Below are positions 8,655 to 18,750 of a stretch of 64,000 nt of DNA, piece by piece (position 1 is the stretch's first letter; every line of letters starts with the position of its first letter). Source of the DNA: Candidatus Peregrinibacteria bacterium (GTDB lineage Bacteria > Patescibacteriota > Gracilibacteria > UM-FILTER-43-11). Position numbers and translations under genes: made by a program. The stretch covers positions 248,001 through 312,000 of the forward strand of contig CP064978.1 in NCBI GenBank assembly GCA_016699515.1, read 5' to 3'. A model generated the notes under the pieces. The model saw only the letters and a list, made by a program, of their open reading frames with translations. It had not been told where the DNA came from and made no database searches.

Positions 8655-10022
8655 TTACTCCCCATCAAACATGTGTTGGCGGTCGACGTCGTAAAACCGC
8701 ATTTGAGTTTTGTCGAATCGAAGTTCTGCTTTGCCAACGGGGCCGTTCCGATGTTTGCGCACAAATACTTCGGTAATTCCCAATTCGTCTTCGGTTAAAT
8801 TTTCTTCATAATAATCTTTGCGGTAGAGCATCATCACCACATCAGCATCTTGCTCGATCGCTCCCGACTCGCGTAGATCGGATAATTGTGGAATTTTTGG
8901 ATTCCGTAGCTCTACTGCACGAGAAAGCTGTGAAAGGGCGATAATAGGTACTTTTAGCTCACGGCCGAGCGCTTTGAGTGCACGTGAAATTTCGGAGATC
9001 TCTTGCACTCGATTGGCCTGGAAGGTGTTGCTACCGGTGCTCATCAATTGAAGATAATCCACGACGATTAAATCGAGGCCGTGCTCCATTTGGAGTCGGC
9101 GAGCCTTTGCCCGCAATTCCATAATCGACATTCCTACGGAATCATCGATAAAAATGGGCGCTTTGTTTAAGCGATCCATCACTTCGCCCATGCGCTGAAA
9201 ATCTTTGTCGCTGAGTTTTCCATGTTGGAGTTTCCATGAATCTACGCCTAAAACGGAGCAAAACATGCGGTCGACCAGCTGCTCTTTTGACATTTCCAGT
9301 GAGAAAATGCCGACCGTCATTTGCTTTTTGCCTTCCATAGCGACGTTTTTTGCAATTGAAAGCGCCAAAGCGGTTTCCCCATACTGGGCCTTGCTGCTAA
9401 AATAATTAAATCGGAGGGCTGCATACCCGATAAAATGTTGTCGATTCCTTTGTATTCGGTTGGAATGCCTTTGACCTTTCCTCTTCGTCGGAATTGCGAA
9501 GAATGGCAAATTCTTCGTATCGTTTGGACAAAATTTCTTTAATGTGAATGAACCGATCTTTTAGGAAGGTTTGCGAGATGCTGAATACTTCTTTTTCACA
9601 TTTTTCCAGCAAATCTTCGACGCTTTCCCCTTCGCTGTAGCCCATCGCAGCGATTTTGTTCCCCACCATGATCATATTTCTTAGCACCGCCTTGTTCTTT
9701 ACTATTTGACCGTATTTAAATACATGAGTGGAAGTGGGCATCACCGTAGTTAATTCGGCCAAATATTCTGCCCCTCCCACCACATCCAGTTTTTTGCGCT
9801 CCTCTAATAGGTTGGTAATGGTGAGCAGATCAATGGGATCGTGGCGATTGTAAAGATCAATCATTGCCTCATAAATGAGTGCGTGTCATAATAAAAGTCG
9901 GCTGGAACCAGCAGGTCCGATACACGAATCATCGCTTCCTTATCAATTAAAATTGAACCCAAACCGATTGTTCAGCTTCTTTTGAATGCGTGGGTGGAAT
10001 GTGGGCTAGATTTTTGGTCCAT
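8655..10022 (-). CDS. dnaB: Replicative DNA helicase DnaB, about five frameshifts
   Basis: Hexameric 5'-3' fork helicase. The N-terminal domain ([36 protein letters not shown]) and RecA-like domain ([43 protein letters not shown]) are clear. The gene is broken near 10010 (extra A), 9964 (GTTTGG, one T short), 9871 (T3, one short), 9478 (before [10 protein letters not shown]) and 9385 (AAA in the P-loop ARPSMGKTALAL, one A short). Each repair restores conserved sequence, so these are probably consensus errors. Start ATG 10022 is chosen because one fewer A there gives [18 protein letters not shown]. Confidence 0.85.
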
Positions 10023-10106
10023 AAATAGGCGTTTTCTTGTTTATACAAACGTTTTTGCGCCGAGTTTCTGGGGAGAGCTCGGAGTTATTTTTATTTTTGC
10101 TCGCTT

Positions 10107-10135
10107 AGTGTACTGGTTTTACATTTAAAGCACAA
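10107..10135 (-). promoter_or_regulatory. Probable dnaB promoter
   Basis: On the minus strand, TTGTGC (10130-10135), 17 bp, then TACACT (10107-10112), about 85 bp upstream of the dnaB start. The leader contains a small CCGAG/CTCGG hairpin. Confidence 0.45.
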
Positions 10136-10164
10136 GAAGACACATCCACTTGATTTTATGGCAC

Positions 10165-10207
10165 AAAAAAAGCGCTGAGTGACTGTTTTTCACCCAAGCG
10201 CTTTTTT
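10165..10207 (-). terminator. Rho-independent terminator after recA
   Basis: A-run, AGCGCT (10171-10176), loop, AGCGCT (10197-10202), T-run. Read on the minus strand, the hairpin is followed by a U-tract 13 bp past the recA stop. The symmetric A/T flanks would allow function in both directions. Confidence 0.75.
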
Positions 10208-10219
10208 GTTTTTCAATGT

Positions 10220-11323
10220 TTAGGCTTCTGCCATTTCTACTTCCATTTCCACCTTTGTCTGCTTGGCGGCGGTTGTTTTTTCTTTCTTTCCGGTAATGGT
10301 TACTTCTAAGCTGGGTTTTGCCTCTGGTTTGGCTTGTAATGTTTGACGTATGGAGGTGGTCATGGCTGGGTTTTCTCTTAGGAATTGCTTGGCATTCTCT
10401 TTGCCTTGCCCCAGTTTAACCATTTCCCCTTTCCATTCATAGGAATAGAAAGCCCCCGACTTGATGATGATGTTTTTCTTGGTTGCCACATCAATTAAAT
10501 CGCCTTCTTTCGAGATTCCCTCGTTGAACATGATGTCGAATTCGGCTTGCTTGAATGGAGGGGCAATTTTATTTTTAACCACTTTTACTTTTACTCGGTT
10601 TCCTGAACATTCTTTGTCATCGCCCGTGCCGTTGCTGATTTTGTCGATTCGTCGAATGTCCACACGTACGGAAGCGTAGAATTTCAGTGCATTTCCACCG
10701 GTGGTTGTTTCGGGGTTACCGAACATCACTCCGATTTTCATGCGCAACTGATTCAAAAAAATAACCGTCGTTCCTGTTTTGGAAATGATCGAAGTTAATT
10801 TTCGCAGTGCCTGACTCATGAGGCGAGCTTGCAGCCCCATGTGCGAATCACCCATCATCCCTTCAATTTCTGCTTTAGGAGTAAGGGCAGCTACTGAATC
10901 AATGACGATTAAATCCACTCCTCCTGAACGGGTAAGCGTTTCTACGATTTCCAGCGCCTGCTCTCCATTATCGGGTTGCGAAAGCAACAATTCATCAATA
11001 TTAACGCCAATTTTTCGGGCATACTCCGGATCCAGAGCGTGCTCTGCATCAATGAAGGCTGCAGTTCCACCGGCTTTTTGGGTTTCGGCTATGCTGTGCA
11101 AGGCGAGCGTGGTTTTACCCGATGATTCCGGCCCATAAATTTCGATAATACGGCCTTTTGGCATTCCTCCTCCCAGCGCTTCGTCTAACGAATAGCAACC
11201 GGTCGAAACCGTTTCAATTTTTGTGTTGGGCCGTTCACCCATTTTCATAATCGTTCCCTTTCCATAATTCTTTTCAATTTGTGAAATAGCATTTTGGATC
11301 GCACTTAATTTGTTGTTTTCCAT
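10220..11323 (-). CDS. recA: RecA recombinase
   Basis: 367 residues, full length and unbroken. ATP-dependent strand exchange and LexA co-protease. Visible motifs are Walker [37 protein letters not shown], loop 2 [22 protein letters not shown] and [15 protein letters not shown]. The C-terminus ends in a lysine-rich then acidic tail ([17 protein letters not shown]). Start ATG 11323 fits the family. Preceded by a sigma70 promoter overlapping a LexA-type palindrome and followed by a terminator, so it is probably a single-gene transcription unit induced by DNA damage. Confidence 0.97.
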   Translation of the reverse strand: MENNKLSAIQNAISQIEKNYGKGTIMKMGERPNTKIETVSTGCYSLDEALGGGMPKGRIIEIYGPESSGKTTLALHSIAETQKAGGTAAFIDAEHALDPEYARKIGVNIDELLLSQPDNGEQALEIVETLTRSGGVDLIVIDSVAALTPKAEIEGMMGDSHMGLQARLMSQALRKLTSIISKTGTTVIFLNQLRMKIGVMFGNPETTTGGNALKFYASVRVDIRRIDKISNGTGDDKECSGNRVKVKVVKNKIAPPFKQAEFDIMFNEGISKEGDLIDVATKKNIIIKSGAFYSYEWKGEMVKLGQGKENAKQFLRENPAMTTSIRQTLQAKPEAKPSLEVTITGKKEKTTAAKQTKVEMEVEMAEA

Positions 11324-11352
11324 AAAATAGATGGTTAATACTTAATATCCCC

Positions 11353-11381
11353 ACTTTAGTAAACGTTCGTTCACTTGTCAA
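11353..11381 (-). promoter_or_regulatory. recA promoter with LexA/SOS-box-like palindrome
   Basis: Minus strand: TTGACA (11376-11381), 17 bp, TAAAGT (11353-11358). In the spacer lies GAAC-GAAC-GTTT (11361-11372), one mismatch from the Gram-positive type SOS core GAAC-N4-GTTC. Placement between -35 and -10 is what direct LexA repression requires. No lexA gene is in the window. Confidence 0.6.
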
Positions 11382-11412
11382 ATTCTAAGTGAATAAATGT
11401 TTACTTTTTTAT

Positions 11413-11775
11413 TTACCTGCTCCTTTTTCGTTTTGCAGTATACTTTTCAATTTCGTTTTTAAGCCCTAGAATGCCCAGGCACAACATCAATGCGATTCCT
11501 AATGTGGGTGATCCTACGGATGCGAGTCGATTGGGCGTATTGCCGGAAAAATCCAATACCGGGCCAACGGGAATTGTGTTTTGAGTTCCATTTTCAGATG
11601 GCATTTCTTTGATTGGCTCAGCCACCGGGTCTTCTTTTTCTGTGACCGCGCGAGACGGTTCCTGTTGTGATATCACGGCCGATTCGCTTGGTTCAGTAGA
11701 GGTTGTTTCGTTCTTACAACCGCTCAAAATTACTACACTGATGAGCATTACCATGATTAAACTCAGTTTTTTCAT
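11413..11775 (-). CDS. Lipoprotein with C-terminal helix and LAxxG-like motif
   Basis: Start ATG 11775 gives a lipoprotein signal MKKLSLIMVMLISVVILSGC with lipobox LSGC. A low-complexity acidic region rich in S, T, E and P follows. The C-terminus has NRLASVGSPTLG, a hydrophobic helix and a basic tail ending KRKRSR. The end resembles a cell-wall sorting signal (motif, helix, positive tail) and parallels QLAATGNTL in the protein at 36099. A molecule with both a lipid anchor and a C-terminal helix is unusual. Function unknown. Ten bp downstream of the zinc-ribbon gene, so likely co-transcribed with it. Confidence 0.55.
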   Translation of the reverse strand: MKKLSLIMVMLISVVILSGCKNETTSTEPSESAVISQQEPSRAVTEKEDPVAEPIKEMPSENGTQNTIPVGPVLDFSGNTPNRLASVGSPTLGIALMLCLGILGLKNEIEKYTAKRKRSR

Positions 11776-11785
11776 AGATATTTTC

Positions 11786-12007
11786 TTAGTTTGTACTGGC
11801 TTTGTAGTAGTTTCCAATCGATTGTTCGGTGCCAAAAGAAACATTTTTGCTTTTACAATTTCCGCAGGTGAATTGGAGTTTTTTTCCGATTCGTTTGGGG
11901 TTGGTTAATGCTTTGCAGTCGCGGCAATAGTATAAAATGCGAGTGGGCAAACCGGAGTCTTCCGCCAATGCTTTGTCGTATTTTACTTCGGACTTTATAA
12001 CATCCAC
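11786..12007 (-). CDS. Small zinc-ribbon protein
   Basis: 73 residues from a GTG start. Two CxxC knuckles, CRDC and CGNC, are 20 residues apart (YYCRDCKALTN...FTCGNCKSKNV), a zinc ribbon as in small nucleic-acid-binding or ribosome-associated proteins. An ATG at 12059 in another frame could be the real start if one base is missing near 12045, adding QQPQAFEGSYVDVIK in frame. Function unknown; it sits between a membrane protein and a lipoprotein gene. Confidence 0.55.
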   Translation of the reverse strand: MDVIKSEVKYDKALAEDSGLPTRILYYCRDCKALTNPKRIGKKLQFTCGNCKSKNVSFGTEQSIGNYYKASTN

Positions 12008-12070
12008 ATAGCTGCCTTCAAATGCCTGTGGCTGCTGATAACGTCGTCTTGATAGTCATTGATTTAGCGA

Positions 12071-12586
12071 TCATGATGGGTCTTCATAAAAGGGATAAGC
12101 GTTTGAATCGTCGGATTCGTCGAGATTCGGTTTTTTAACTTCACTCTCGTTTTTTAGAATGGTTGCTGACCGTTTTTTGAGTGCGTATGCCCCAAAGCAA
12201 ACCATCACGGCACTGATCACGGTGATCACCAATCCAAAGCGCACGTCGGCGCGTATGTATTCTAAGCTCATTCTTTTGTAAATGGCAATGGCTAACAGAG
12301 ATAAAAAAGCATTTTCTCCACTTAGAAATAGTATGACTTGCTCACGCGTGTATGAAAGGCGAGGCAAAGGAATTCTGAGTTGGTCTCCCACTAAAAACCA
12401 CAAGCTGATCAGGCCCATTAAAACAATGACAAAGCCCAAAATGCCCAGACTCCCTGTTAATCCGGTTTGTATTTCGAGTTCGTTTAAATTGAATTCAACG
12501 CTGAACCAAGGTAAAAAGTGGCCAACGATTAGGGTGATTAATCCCAATCCGATTGTTTTTTCTTCCGCGCTGAATCGTTTGCGCAT
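12071..12586 (-). CDS. Four-helix membrane protein of unknown function
   Basis: 171 residues from ATG 12586 (MRKRFSAEEKTIGLG). Four hydrophobic segments: LGLITLIVGHFLPWF, ILGFVIVLMGLISLWFL, AFLSLLAIAIYK and FGLVITVISAVMVCFGAYA. An acidic cytosolic tail follows (DESDDSNAYPFYEDPS). No family recognised. First of three short minus-strand genes leading to recA. Confidence 0.5.
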   Translation of the reverse strand: MRKRFSAEEKTIGLGLITLIVGHFLPWFSVEFNLNELEIQTGLTGSLGILGFVIVLMGLISLWFLVGDQLRIPLPRLSYTREQVILFLSGENAFLSLLAIAIYKRMSLEYIRADVRFGLVITVISAVMVCFGAYALKKRSATILKNESEVKKPNLDESDDSNAYPFYEDPS

Positions 12587-12727
12587 TAGATTGAGCCGTT
12601 TGAGAATCATAAAGTTGATTTTGAATTTGTGCTCAGCATACCAAATAATGCTTCTTTTAATCAAATGACTGCCGATTGCCTAAATAAATCGTTGGTTATT
12701 CGAGTGCGCTATTGTGAAATTCGGTTT

Positions 12728-13840
12728 ATGAAATTTGCTTTTGATATTCGAGGGATTGATGGGCACCGAGGTGGAAAAGGCATTTGGACCTCCAATGTAC
12801 CTGGAGGCATTTTTTAAGTTGTACCCCGAACATGAGTATTTTTTTGTATGTTCAGCGTCTTTTAATCCTGCTTTCGGGCTCCCAATGTCACGGTGGTGAC
12901 CGTGAAGGGGAAGGGGCTTTTGTGGCATTGGCGATTTTATCGGCAGATGCTCAAAGATGGTATTGATGTTTTTTTGGCCACAGAAAGTTATGTGGTTCCG
13001 TATTTACATGACCCAAAGCGCTTGCATGTGGGCATGGTGGTGCACGATTTGGTGGCGTTTAAGTCGCCTGCGAAACATCAAAAGCGCGCTACCTATATTG
13101 AACAATTCACTTTAAAGCGCGCGGCCAAAAAAAGTCGCTGGATTTTTACGGTTTCCGAGTACACCAAAAAGGATTTAATCAACATGCTGCCCAATTTGCG
13201 TTTGGGGCACAAAGCGCATGTGGTTTATGCCGGGGTCCGTTCGATTTTTAAGAAGGAGGTGGATGCAAACCAAATTGTCAGGGTTCAGCGGCGCTATAAT
13301 CTCGATCCCGATTACATGATGATGGCCGGCACTTTGGAACCTAGAAAAAACATTTTGGGCGCGTTGCAGGCCTACAACCTTTTGCACCCCAAGCTGCAGC
13401 AGCAATATCGATTTGTGGTGGTGGGTAAAAAAGGTTGGTATTACCAAGAGATTTTTAACAAAGTAAAGCAATTGGGCCTTACTTGGCGCGTAAAGTTTTT
13501 GGAATACATTCCTGATGATGATTTGGTCACTCTGATGAAGGGGGCGAAGATTTTTTTATTTCCGTCCTTTTACGAAGGGTTTGGATTACCGGTTTTAGAG
13601 GCGATGCAATGCGGAGTGCCGGTTTTGGCATCGCGCGTCACCTCTATTCCTGAATTGGGGGTGGATGCAGTGCATTATGCCGACCCCGAAGACCCCATCG
13701 ATATTGCTGACGGCATGGCACAGCTTTTACAAAATCCAGAGTATTGCAATGAATTGCGTGAAAAAGGCTATGAGCAGGTGAAGAATTTTAGTTGGGACAA
13801 AACGGCGGCTAAAATTATGTGCTCCATTGCGGAACTTTAA
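12728..13840 (+). CDS. Family 4 (GT-B) glycosyltransferase, two frameshifts
   Basis: From ATG 12728 (MKFAFDIRGIDGHRGGKGIW, glycine-rich N-terminal loop). The frame breaks near 12795, continues YLEAFFKLYPEHEYFF, breaks again in CCC near 12881 and resumes PNVTVVTVKGKGLLWHW to the end. Family features: VHDLVAF, TVSEYTKKDL, the donor-domain start AGTLEPRKNI, VVVGKKGW, and the signature FPSFYEGFGLPVLEAMQCGVPVLAS with the ExFGxxxxE glutamates. Retaining transferase using a nucleotide sugar, likely mannose- or glucose-type, for surface polysaccharide. About 370 residues, normal length. Upstream of nadK and tyrS. Confidence 0.8.
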
Positions 13841-13912
13841 TCTAAAATCTATAATCTACATGATGATCCAAGATTTAAAATTCAAGATTACAAGATTAAT
13901 TTTTTAAAGTAC
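13841..13912. repeat. Heptameric AATCTAA / AAGATTT spacer
   Basis: The gap between the glycosyltransferase and nadK holds units AATCTAA, AATCTAT, AATCTAC, then after ATGATGATCC the complementary AAGATTT, AAAATTC, AAGATTA, CAAGATT. The two halves can pair into an imperfect hairpin. Confidence 0.6.
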
Positions 13913-13913
13913 G

Positions 13914-14789
13914 ATGATTTCTGTTGGACTGATTGCCAAAAAGGGGTTGGAAGCTCAAAAACACGCTAAAGTGTATCGCACGGTGTATGATTATTTGGTT
14001 AAAAAAGGAAAGGATGTGTATGTGCAAAAGCATATTGCAACCACTTTGCAGTTAAAAGAGTACCAACGTTTTCATGTGGCCAAAAAGCATGTCGATTTGA
14101 TTATTGTGATGGGTGGAGATGGTACTATTTTGAGTACCGTACGGCGACTTCCTACCCTTAATACCCACTTGTTTGGCATCAATTTAGGAACGCTTGGCTT
14201 TATGTCAGAAATTCCGCCGACGAATATTGCGCGCACGCTGAATAAAATTTTTGATGGTGAGTTTACGGTCGACGAACGTTTTACACTCGAGATTGAGGTT
14301 CGGCGAGGGAATGAGGTGATTCAGAATTTTCGTGCTTTGAATGAGGCGGTGATTACCCAAGGAACTTTGGCGCGTTTGATTCGTTTGGCGACCAAGGTGA
14401 ACGACCGCACTCTTACCACCTATCATGCCGATGGGTTGATTGTGGCCACACCAACCGGCTCAACCGCGTATTCGCTTTCGGCGGGGGGGCCCATTATGTA
14501 TCCCAGTATGCAGGGGTTTATTTTAACGCCGGTATGCCCGCATAGCTTTACCCAAAAACCGATTGTGATTCCGTGCGACAAGCGCATCGATATTATCGTG
14601 AAAAGTGAAGATGAGCTGATCAACTTGACCATGGATGGCCAAACCAATATGCGGCTTCAACACGAAGATCAGGTTCGTATTCGCCGTGGTGGAGAAATTC
14701 GCTTTGTGCGATTGCCGTCCGAAAGCTTCTTTGATACGCTACGGCAGAAGTTACACTGGGGGGAGCGGAATGAAAAACACTCTAAATAA
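13914..14789 (+). CDS. nadK: NAD kinase
   Basis: ATP-dependent phosphorylation of NAD to NADP. 291 residues, unbroken. Motifs in order: VMGGDGTILSTVR (GGDGT, about residue 66), FGINLGTLGFMSE, LNEAVITQG (NE/D motif), HADGLIVATPTGSTAYSLSAGGPI, and LTMDGQTNMRL near the end. This is the usual bacterial NadK (PpnK) layout. It lies between a glycosyltransferase and tyrS in a + strand run; spacing to tyrS is 30 bp of repeat. Confidence 0.95.
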   Translation: MISVGLIAKKGLEAQKHAKVYRTVYDYLVKKGKDVYVQKHIATTLQLKEYQRFHVAKKHVDLIIVMGGDGTILSTVRRLPTLNTHLFGINLGTLGFMSEIPPTNIARTLNKIFDGEFTVDERFTLEIEVRRGNEVIQNFRALNEAVITQGTLARLIRLATKVNDRTLTTYHADGLIVATPTGSTAYSLSAGGPIMYPSMQGFILTPVCPHSFTQKPIVIPCDKRIDIIVKSEDELINLTMDGQTNMRLQHEDQVRIRRGGEIRFVRLPSESFFDTLRQKLHWGERNEKHSK

Positions 14790-14822
14790 TTACGAATTAA
14801 AAATTACGAATTACGAATTATG
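14787..14822. repeat. Heptameric (AATTACG)n spacer carrying the tyrS start codon
   Basis: Units AATTACG, AATTAAA, AATTACG, AATTACG, AATTATG. The last unit contributes the ATG of tyrS (14820), so the repeat reaches from the nadK stop to the tyrS start with no recognisable ribosome-binding site in between. Confidence 0.7.
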
Positions 14823-15985
14823 TCACATGAATTATTAAACCGGGGTGTGGAAGAGGTGGTTCCTCTGAAAATTGCCGAGGAAAAGTTAAAATCGAAAAAA
14901 CCAATCCGTATTTATTTTGGAATCGATCCCACGGGGGCACAGCTTCATTTGGGTCATGCCATTCCGCTGCGTAAATTGCGTGATTTTGCCGATGCCGGTC
15001 ACGAAGTGATCCTTTTGATCGGGAGCTTTACTGCGATGATTGGCGATCCGACCGGAAAAGACGCCATGCGTCAGCCGCTTACGCGTAAAGATATTGAGGC
15101 CAACTTTAAAGATTATCAAAAACAAGCGTCTAAAATCCTTGATTTCAAAAAGGTGAAAGTTAAATACAATCATGAATGGCTCGAAAAAATGACGTTTGAA
15201 GATGTGATTGCACTGGGAGGAGAATTTACGGTTCAGCAGCTTTTGCATCGCGATATGTATCAACGTCGTTTAAAAGCTGATCAGCCCATTGGTTTGCACG
15301 AGTTCTTTATCCGCTCATGCAGGGGTACGATTCGGTGGCGATGGATGTGGACGCCGAAATTGGCGGGAGCGATCAGTTGTTTAATATGTTGGCCGGTCGT
15401 ACGCTTTTAAAGAATCTGAAGAATAAAGAGAAATTTGTGATCACTTGCCCGCTTTTGGAAGGGCTTGATGGTCGTAAAATGAGCAAAACGTATAACAATA
15501 CGGTGAATATTACCGATGAGCCGTTTGAGATGTTCGGTAAAATTATGTCGATGGGGGATGAGCTCATCATCAAATACTTCCGGCTTTGTACCGACCTTTC
15601 GGTGGCCGAGATCGATCAAATTGATCGGGATATTAAAAATGGGGCCAACCCACGGGATGCGAAAATGCGTTTGGCAGCCGAAATCATCACGTTGTACCAC
15701 GATGCCAAGGCAGCCGAGGCGGCGCATGAGCAATTTGTGAATGTGTTTAAAAACAAAGGCATTCCCGATGAAATTCCTGAATTCAAACTGAATGGCGATC
15801 GCAACATCATCGATTTAATCGAACTTTGTAAACTGGTTGATTCGCGCGCCGAAGCCAAGCGCGCCGTTTTGCAGGGCGGGGTTAAGATCAACGACGACAA
15901 AATCACCGATCCCCAGGCGACGGTTCATTTGGAAAGGGATATGATTGTGCAGGTGGGCAAACGGCGGTTTGCGAAGATTATTTAG
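14820..15985 (+). CDS. tyrS: Tyrosyl-tRNA synthetase, one frameshift
   Basis: Class I synthetase charging tRNA-Tyr. IYFGIDPTGAQLHLGHAIPL carries the HIGH-type motif HLGH, and GRKMSKT the KMSKS loop. A C-terminal S4-like RNA-binding domain begins near LCKLVDSRAEAKRAV. The frame breaks near 15312: CTTTATCC needs one more T to read HEFFYPLMQGYDSVAMDVD. Total about 388 residues, normal. The start codon is embedded in the heptameric spacer. Its last four bases overlap the end of the convergent gene at 15982. Confidence 0.9.
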
Positions 15986-17338
15986 CTTATGATGCAGCGG
16001 GGCCTCGGCTGCCGGTGGTGCTGCTGCGGGGTCGCGATGGTGGTGCTGTTTACGTTAGCTGCCAGCGCTTGAAGCGAAGTGCTTTCGATCGAGCCAAGGG
16101 TAGCCACTTTGTTTGAATCGGTGGCGTCATCGACTTGAAAACGGCCTTCCATATCCCACACGTTCAGGGTTTTTCCGTTTTTCTTTCCTTGAATCAAATT
16201 GCGTCCTTCTGCTTTGCTCATTTTGGCTTCGCTTAAACCCAGTGCTTTGGCTAAACGTTCGGTGGCAGCGCTTTTTTACTACGCCACGGTATTTTTCTTG
16301 CTCGGGGAAGAGTTTATTCGATTCTTCTCCGCGTACCTCATTCGCCACGGCCAGCAGCTGGTGGGCGTCATCCATTTCTTTTATGGTGCTTTGATAATAT
16401 TCGTTGGCCTTTTGAAAACGCGCATATACCTTGGTGACGTCTTTGGTTTCTTCAAAATCATTCAAAAAGTCTTTGATGGTTTGCATGTCACCCGATTCCA
16501 TGGCCGATTTAGCCACCATCAATAATTGAAAGGCCGAGAAGGCTTTTTCGAGCATATTTTCGGATTTTTCTCCGTTGAGCGATTTTTTTACTGGTTCGAG
16601 GAATTCTTTCGCAGGTTTTTCGAGCTCTTTTTTATCACCTTTTAGCTCTGTTTCCAGATTTTTTATAAAGGCATCTTTTTGCTGATCGGTTAGAGCTAGG
16701 TCTTTCCCTTCGTTTACTGCGGTGATTTGCTCTTTGGATAAATCCAGTTTAGACACCGTATTCACGAAGGCTGTTTGTTCCTCAAGATTTTTTACTCCCA
16801 AGCGTTTTTGCATCGCCTCGAGGAGCTTTTTTGGATCGACTTGGGGTTTTTCAGTTTCGGCGGGGGATTCTGGGGTTGCTGCAGGCTCGGGTGCTTTTTC
16901 TTCGATATGCCCGTTACTTCTCGCTATTAATGTATTGATATCATTAATGACTTTATTAATTTGATTGCTTACTTCATTATTTACCTTTTCTAATTCAGTT
17001 GCGGACTTATCTTTTTCTTTTAGATAATCTTCCTTAATTTGGTTGATGCGTATTGTGACTTGGCTTTTAAGTCTGTCCTTTAATGTTTTTTCTGCCTCAC
17101 TTTCGCTTTTATCTTGGTCCAATTGGAGCTTATCAATATGAGCGTTAAATTCGGCTTTTTTAGCTTCAAAATGGCTGTCTTCGATCGGTTTGATGTCTTC
17201 TGGTTTTGCGTCTAATTTTGGGACCTCTGCTTCCACGGCTTCTGGGGCACCAGGATTTTCGTCTCCAGCAAAGATCAGTCGCGATTCTTTGAAATCGTTT
17301 GGGGGGTTTTGCCGGTAAAGGTGAAGGAGGGTTTTCAT
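15982..17338 (-). CDS. Large helical protein of unknown operon, one frameshift
   Basis: About 450 residues once one base is restored near 16275, where the reading ...KYRGVVKK continues ATERLAKALGLSEAKMSKAEGRN and on to TIATPQQHHRQP. Almost entirely charged and helical: a long coiled-coil region (residues about 55-150), a Pro/Glu-rich linker (EEKAPEPAATPESPAETEKP), then a helical domain. No signal peptide or membrane helix. No family recognised. Last gene of the six-gene minus-strand operon 15982-19737. Confidence 0.5.
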
Positions 17339-17389
17339 GTTTGTTGGTTTAATAGGGGATTTCTTACCGCCTTTGGCGGAACGAAATGA

Positions 17390-17845
17390 CTACAGTTTAG
17401 TAATCAAAAATAGGACGATGCCGATGAGAACTACAATGCTAAACAGTACTGAAAAGAACCATTTGCCCGATTTTTTGGCTGACGCCTTTGGCCTTTCTTT
17501 TTTTTGCGAAGGCATTGTGTCGATGTGATCCATTTCGGCTTCAACTTTGCTTAGGGAATCAGCACTTTTTTTACTGTCGAGTTCTTCGAAGGCGTTGATT
17601 GCATTTCGAATTTCTTCGTGCTGCACTCGTTCCAGTGTTAGGTTGGTTTTTTGGTTTAATTGTTTCAGATCATTCTGGAATTTCTCTTCGGCGTTTTTTA
17701 GAGTTTCGTTTGAAACTTCAACCAATTTTGCAACGCCACTTTTTTCTTCATCGCTCATTTGTGGAATCAAATCGATCAGCTCCTTTTTTTGAGTGTCGTC
17801 GATCAAGCTATTTTGAACCTTTGTTATTAAAATGCTGTTTTCCAT
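17390..17845 (-). CDS. Tail-anchored coiled-coil protein
   Basis: 151 residues: helical, charged N-terminal 120 residues with heptad character (ETLKNAEEKFQNDLKQL), a basic linker (PSQKKERPKASAKKSGK), then a single hydrophobic helix at the extreme C-terminus (WFFSVLFSIVVLIGIVLFLI). This is a tail-anchored arrangement with the coiled coil in the cytosol. Its start overlaps the stop of the upstream gene by one base, so translation is probably coupled. Function unknown. Confidence 0.5.
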   Translation of the reverse strand: MENSILITKVQNSLIDDTQKKELIDLIPQMSDEEKSGVAKLVEVSNETLKNAEEKFQNDLKQLNQKTNLTLERVQHEEIRNAINAFEELDSKKSADSLSKVEAEMDHIDTMPSQKKERPKASAKKSGKWFFSVLFSIVVLIGIVLFLITKL

Positions 17846-18750
17846 TACGATGATTGTTTAAGGTAGTTTTGGATTCCTATGCCTGTTCGCACACTGTTCA
17901 TAAAATTTCGTGCGATTTCGGGGGTTAATTCGTTCATTGGTTTATATGCCGAGGTTTCTTGATTGCCGATTGCCAAGCTAATTTGTTCCATTTGCGCGGG
18001 CGTTAGCGCAAAATCTTCTGGAATGAATTTGAAGTTATTAAGGCGGGTATCTGTTTCAATCGCATTTTTTAGCAATATAAATTTGGTATCGTTCATTAGG
18101 CTTGTTATTTGATCTTTCAACTTTGGATTTGCCGTTAGTTGAAGCTCTGTAATTGGGTCCATTTTTAGTTGTTTTTCCTTGATCAATGCGTTTACCGACT
18201 CCCATTCGGCTAATGGTGGGACTTCGCTGGGTTTAGCAGCATCCTGTTCTGTTTTTTGACTTGGTTCTTTTGAATCTTCATTAAAGTAATCCAGCAATTT
18301 TTGTAATACTTTTGCCAGCCAAGAATCGGGGTCTTTTTTTTGAGATTCTTTTATCCAGGTTTCTAGTGCAAAGGCTGTCGCTCCCAACATGCCACTTTCT
18401 TTTAACTTCCCCTTTACCTTTGCCATTGGCTTTTGATTTTTGATGGCCTCTTTAATCATCGGATAATTTTCAACATCATCCACAAAAGCGCTCAGTGCCT
18501 TTGCTTCGGGGGTTTCGTTGAGTAATTTTCCTTCGACCGCTTTTTTTGCTCCTTCCCAAAGCGATTCTCGCTGGGCTTCGTCGGTTATTTTTAGTTCGTC
18601 CAGGTCTTTCAAAAAGGCGGTCTTTAATTTATTAAAAACGTCTTCACTTTTGGTTTCTAATTTTTCCCTCAGTTCGCCCAATGCTTTCTCGAATTGATCG
18701 AGTTCGGGTTTTTCTTTCGAGCCAAATAAATTTGAAAGTTCAAAGGCCAT
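17845..18750 (-). CDS. Helical protein of unknown operon
   Basis: 301 residues, lysine/glutamate-rich and predicted nearly all helical, no signal, no cysteine. Contains a proline-containing spacer (EPSQKTEQDAAKPSEVPPLAE) between two helical halves. Overlaps by one base both the gene before (18750) and after (17845), a tight stop/start arrangement indicating an operon. No family recognised. Confidence 0.5.
   Translation of the reverse strand: MAFELSNLFGSKEKPELDQFEKALGELREKLETKSEDVFNKLKTAFLKDLDELKITDEAQRESLWEGAKKAVEGKLLNETPEAKALSAFVDDVENYPMIKEAIKNQKPMAKVKGKLKESGMLGATAFALETWIKESQKKDPDSWLAKVLQKLLDYFNEDSKEPSQKTEQDAAKPSEVPPLAEWESVNALIKEKQLKMDPITELQLTANPKLKDQITSLMNDTKFILLKNAIETDTRLNNFKFIPEDFALTPAQMEQISLAIGNQETSAYKPMNELTPEIARNFMNSVRTGIGIQNYLKQSS

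Noticed and set aside
8655..10022. dnaB as a true pseudogene
   Set aside because: All breaks are homopolymer indels flanking fully conserved sequence in an essential gene; real decay would also bring substitutions and deletions.
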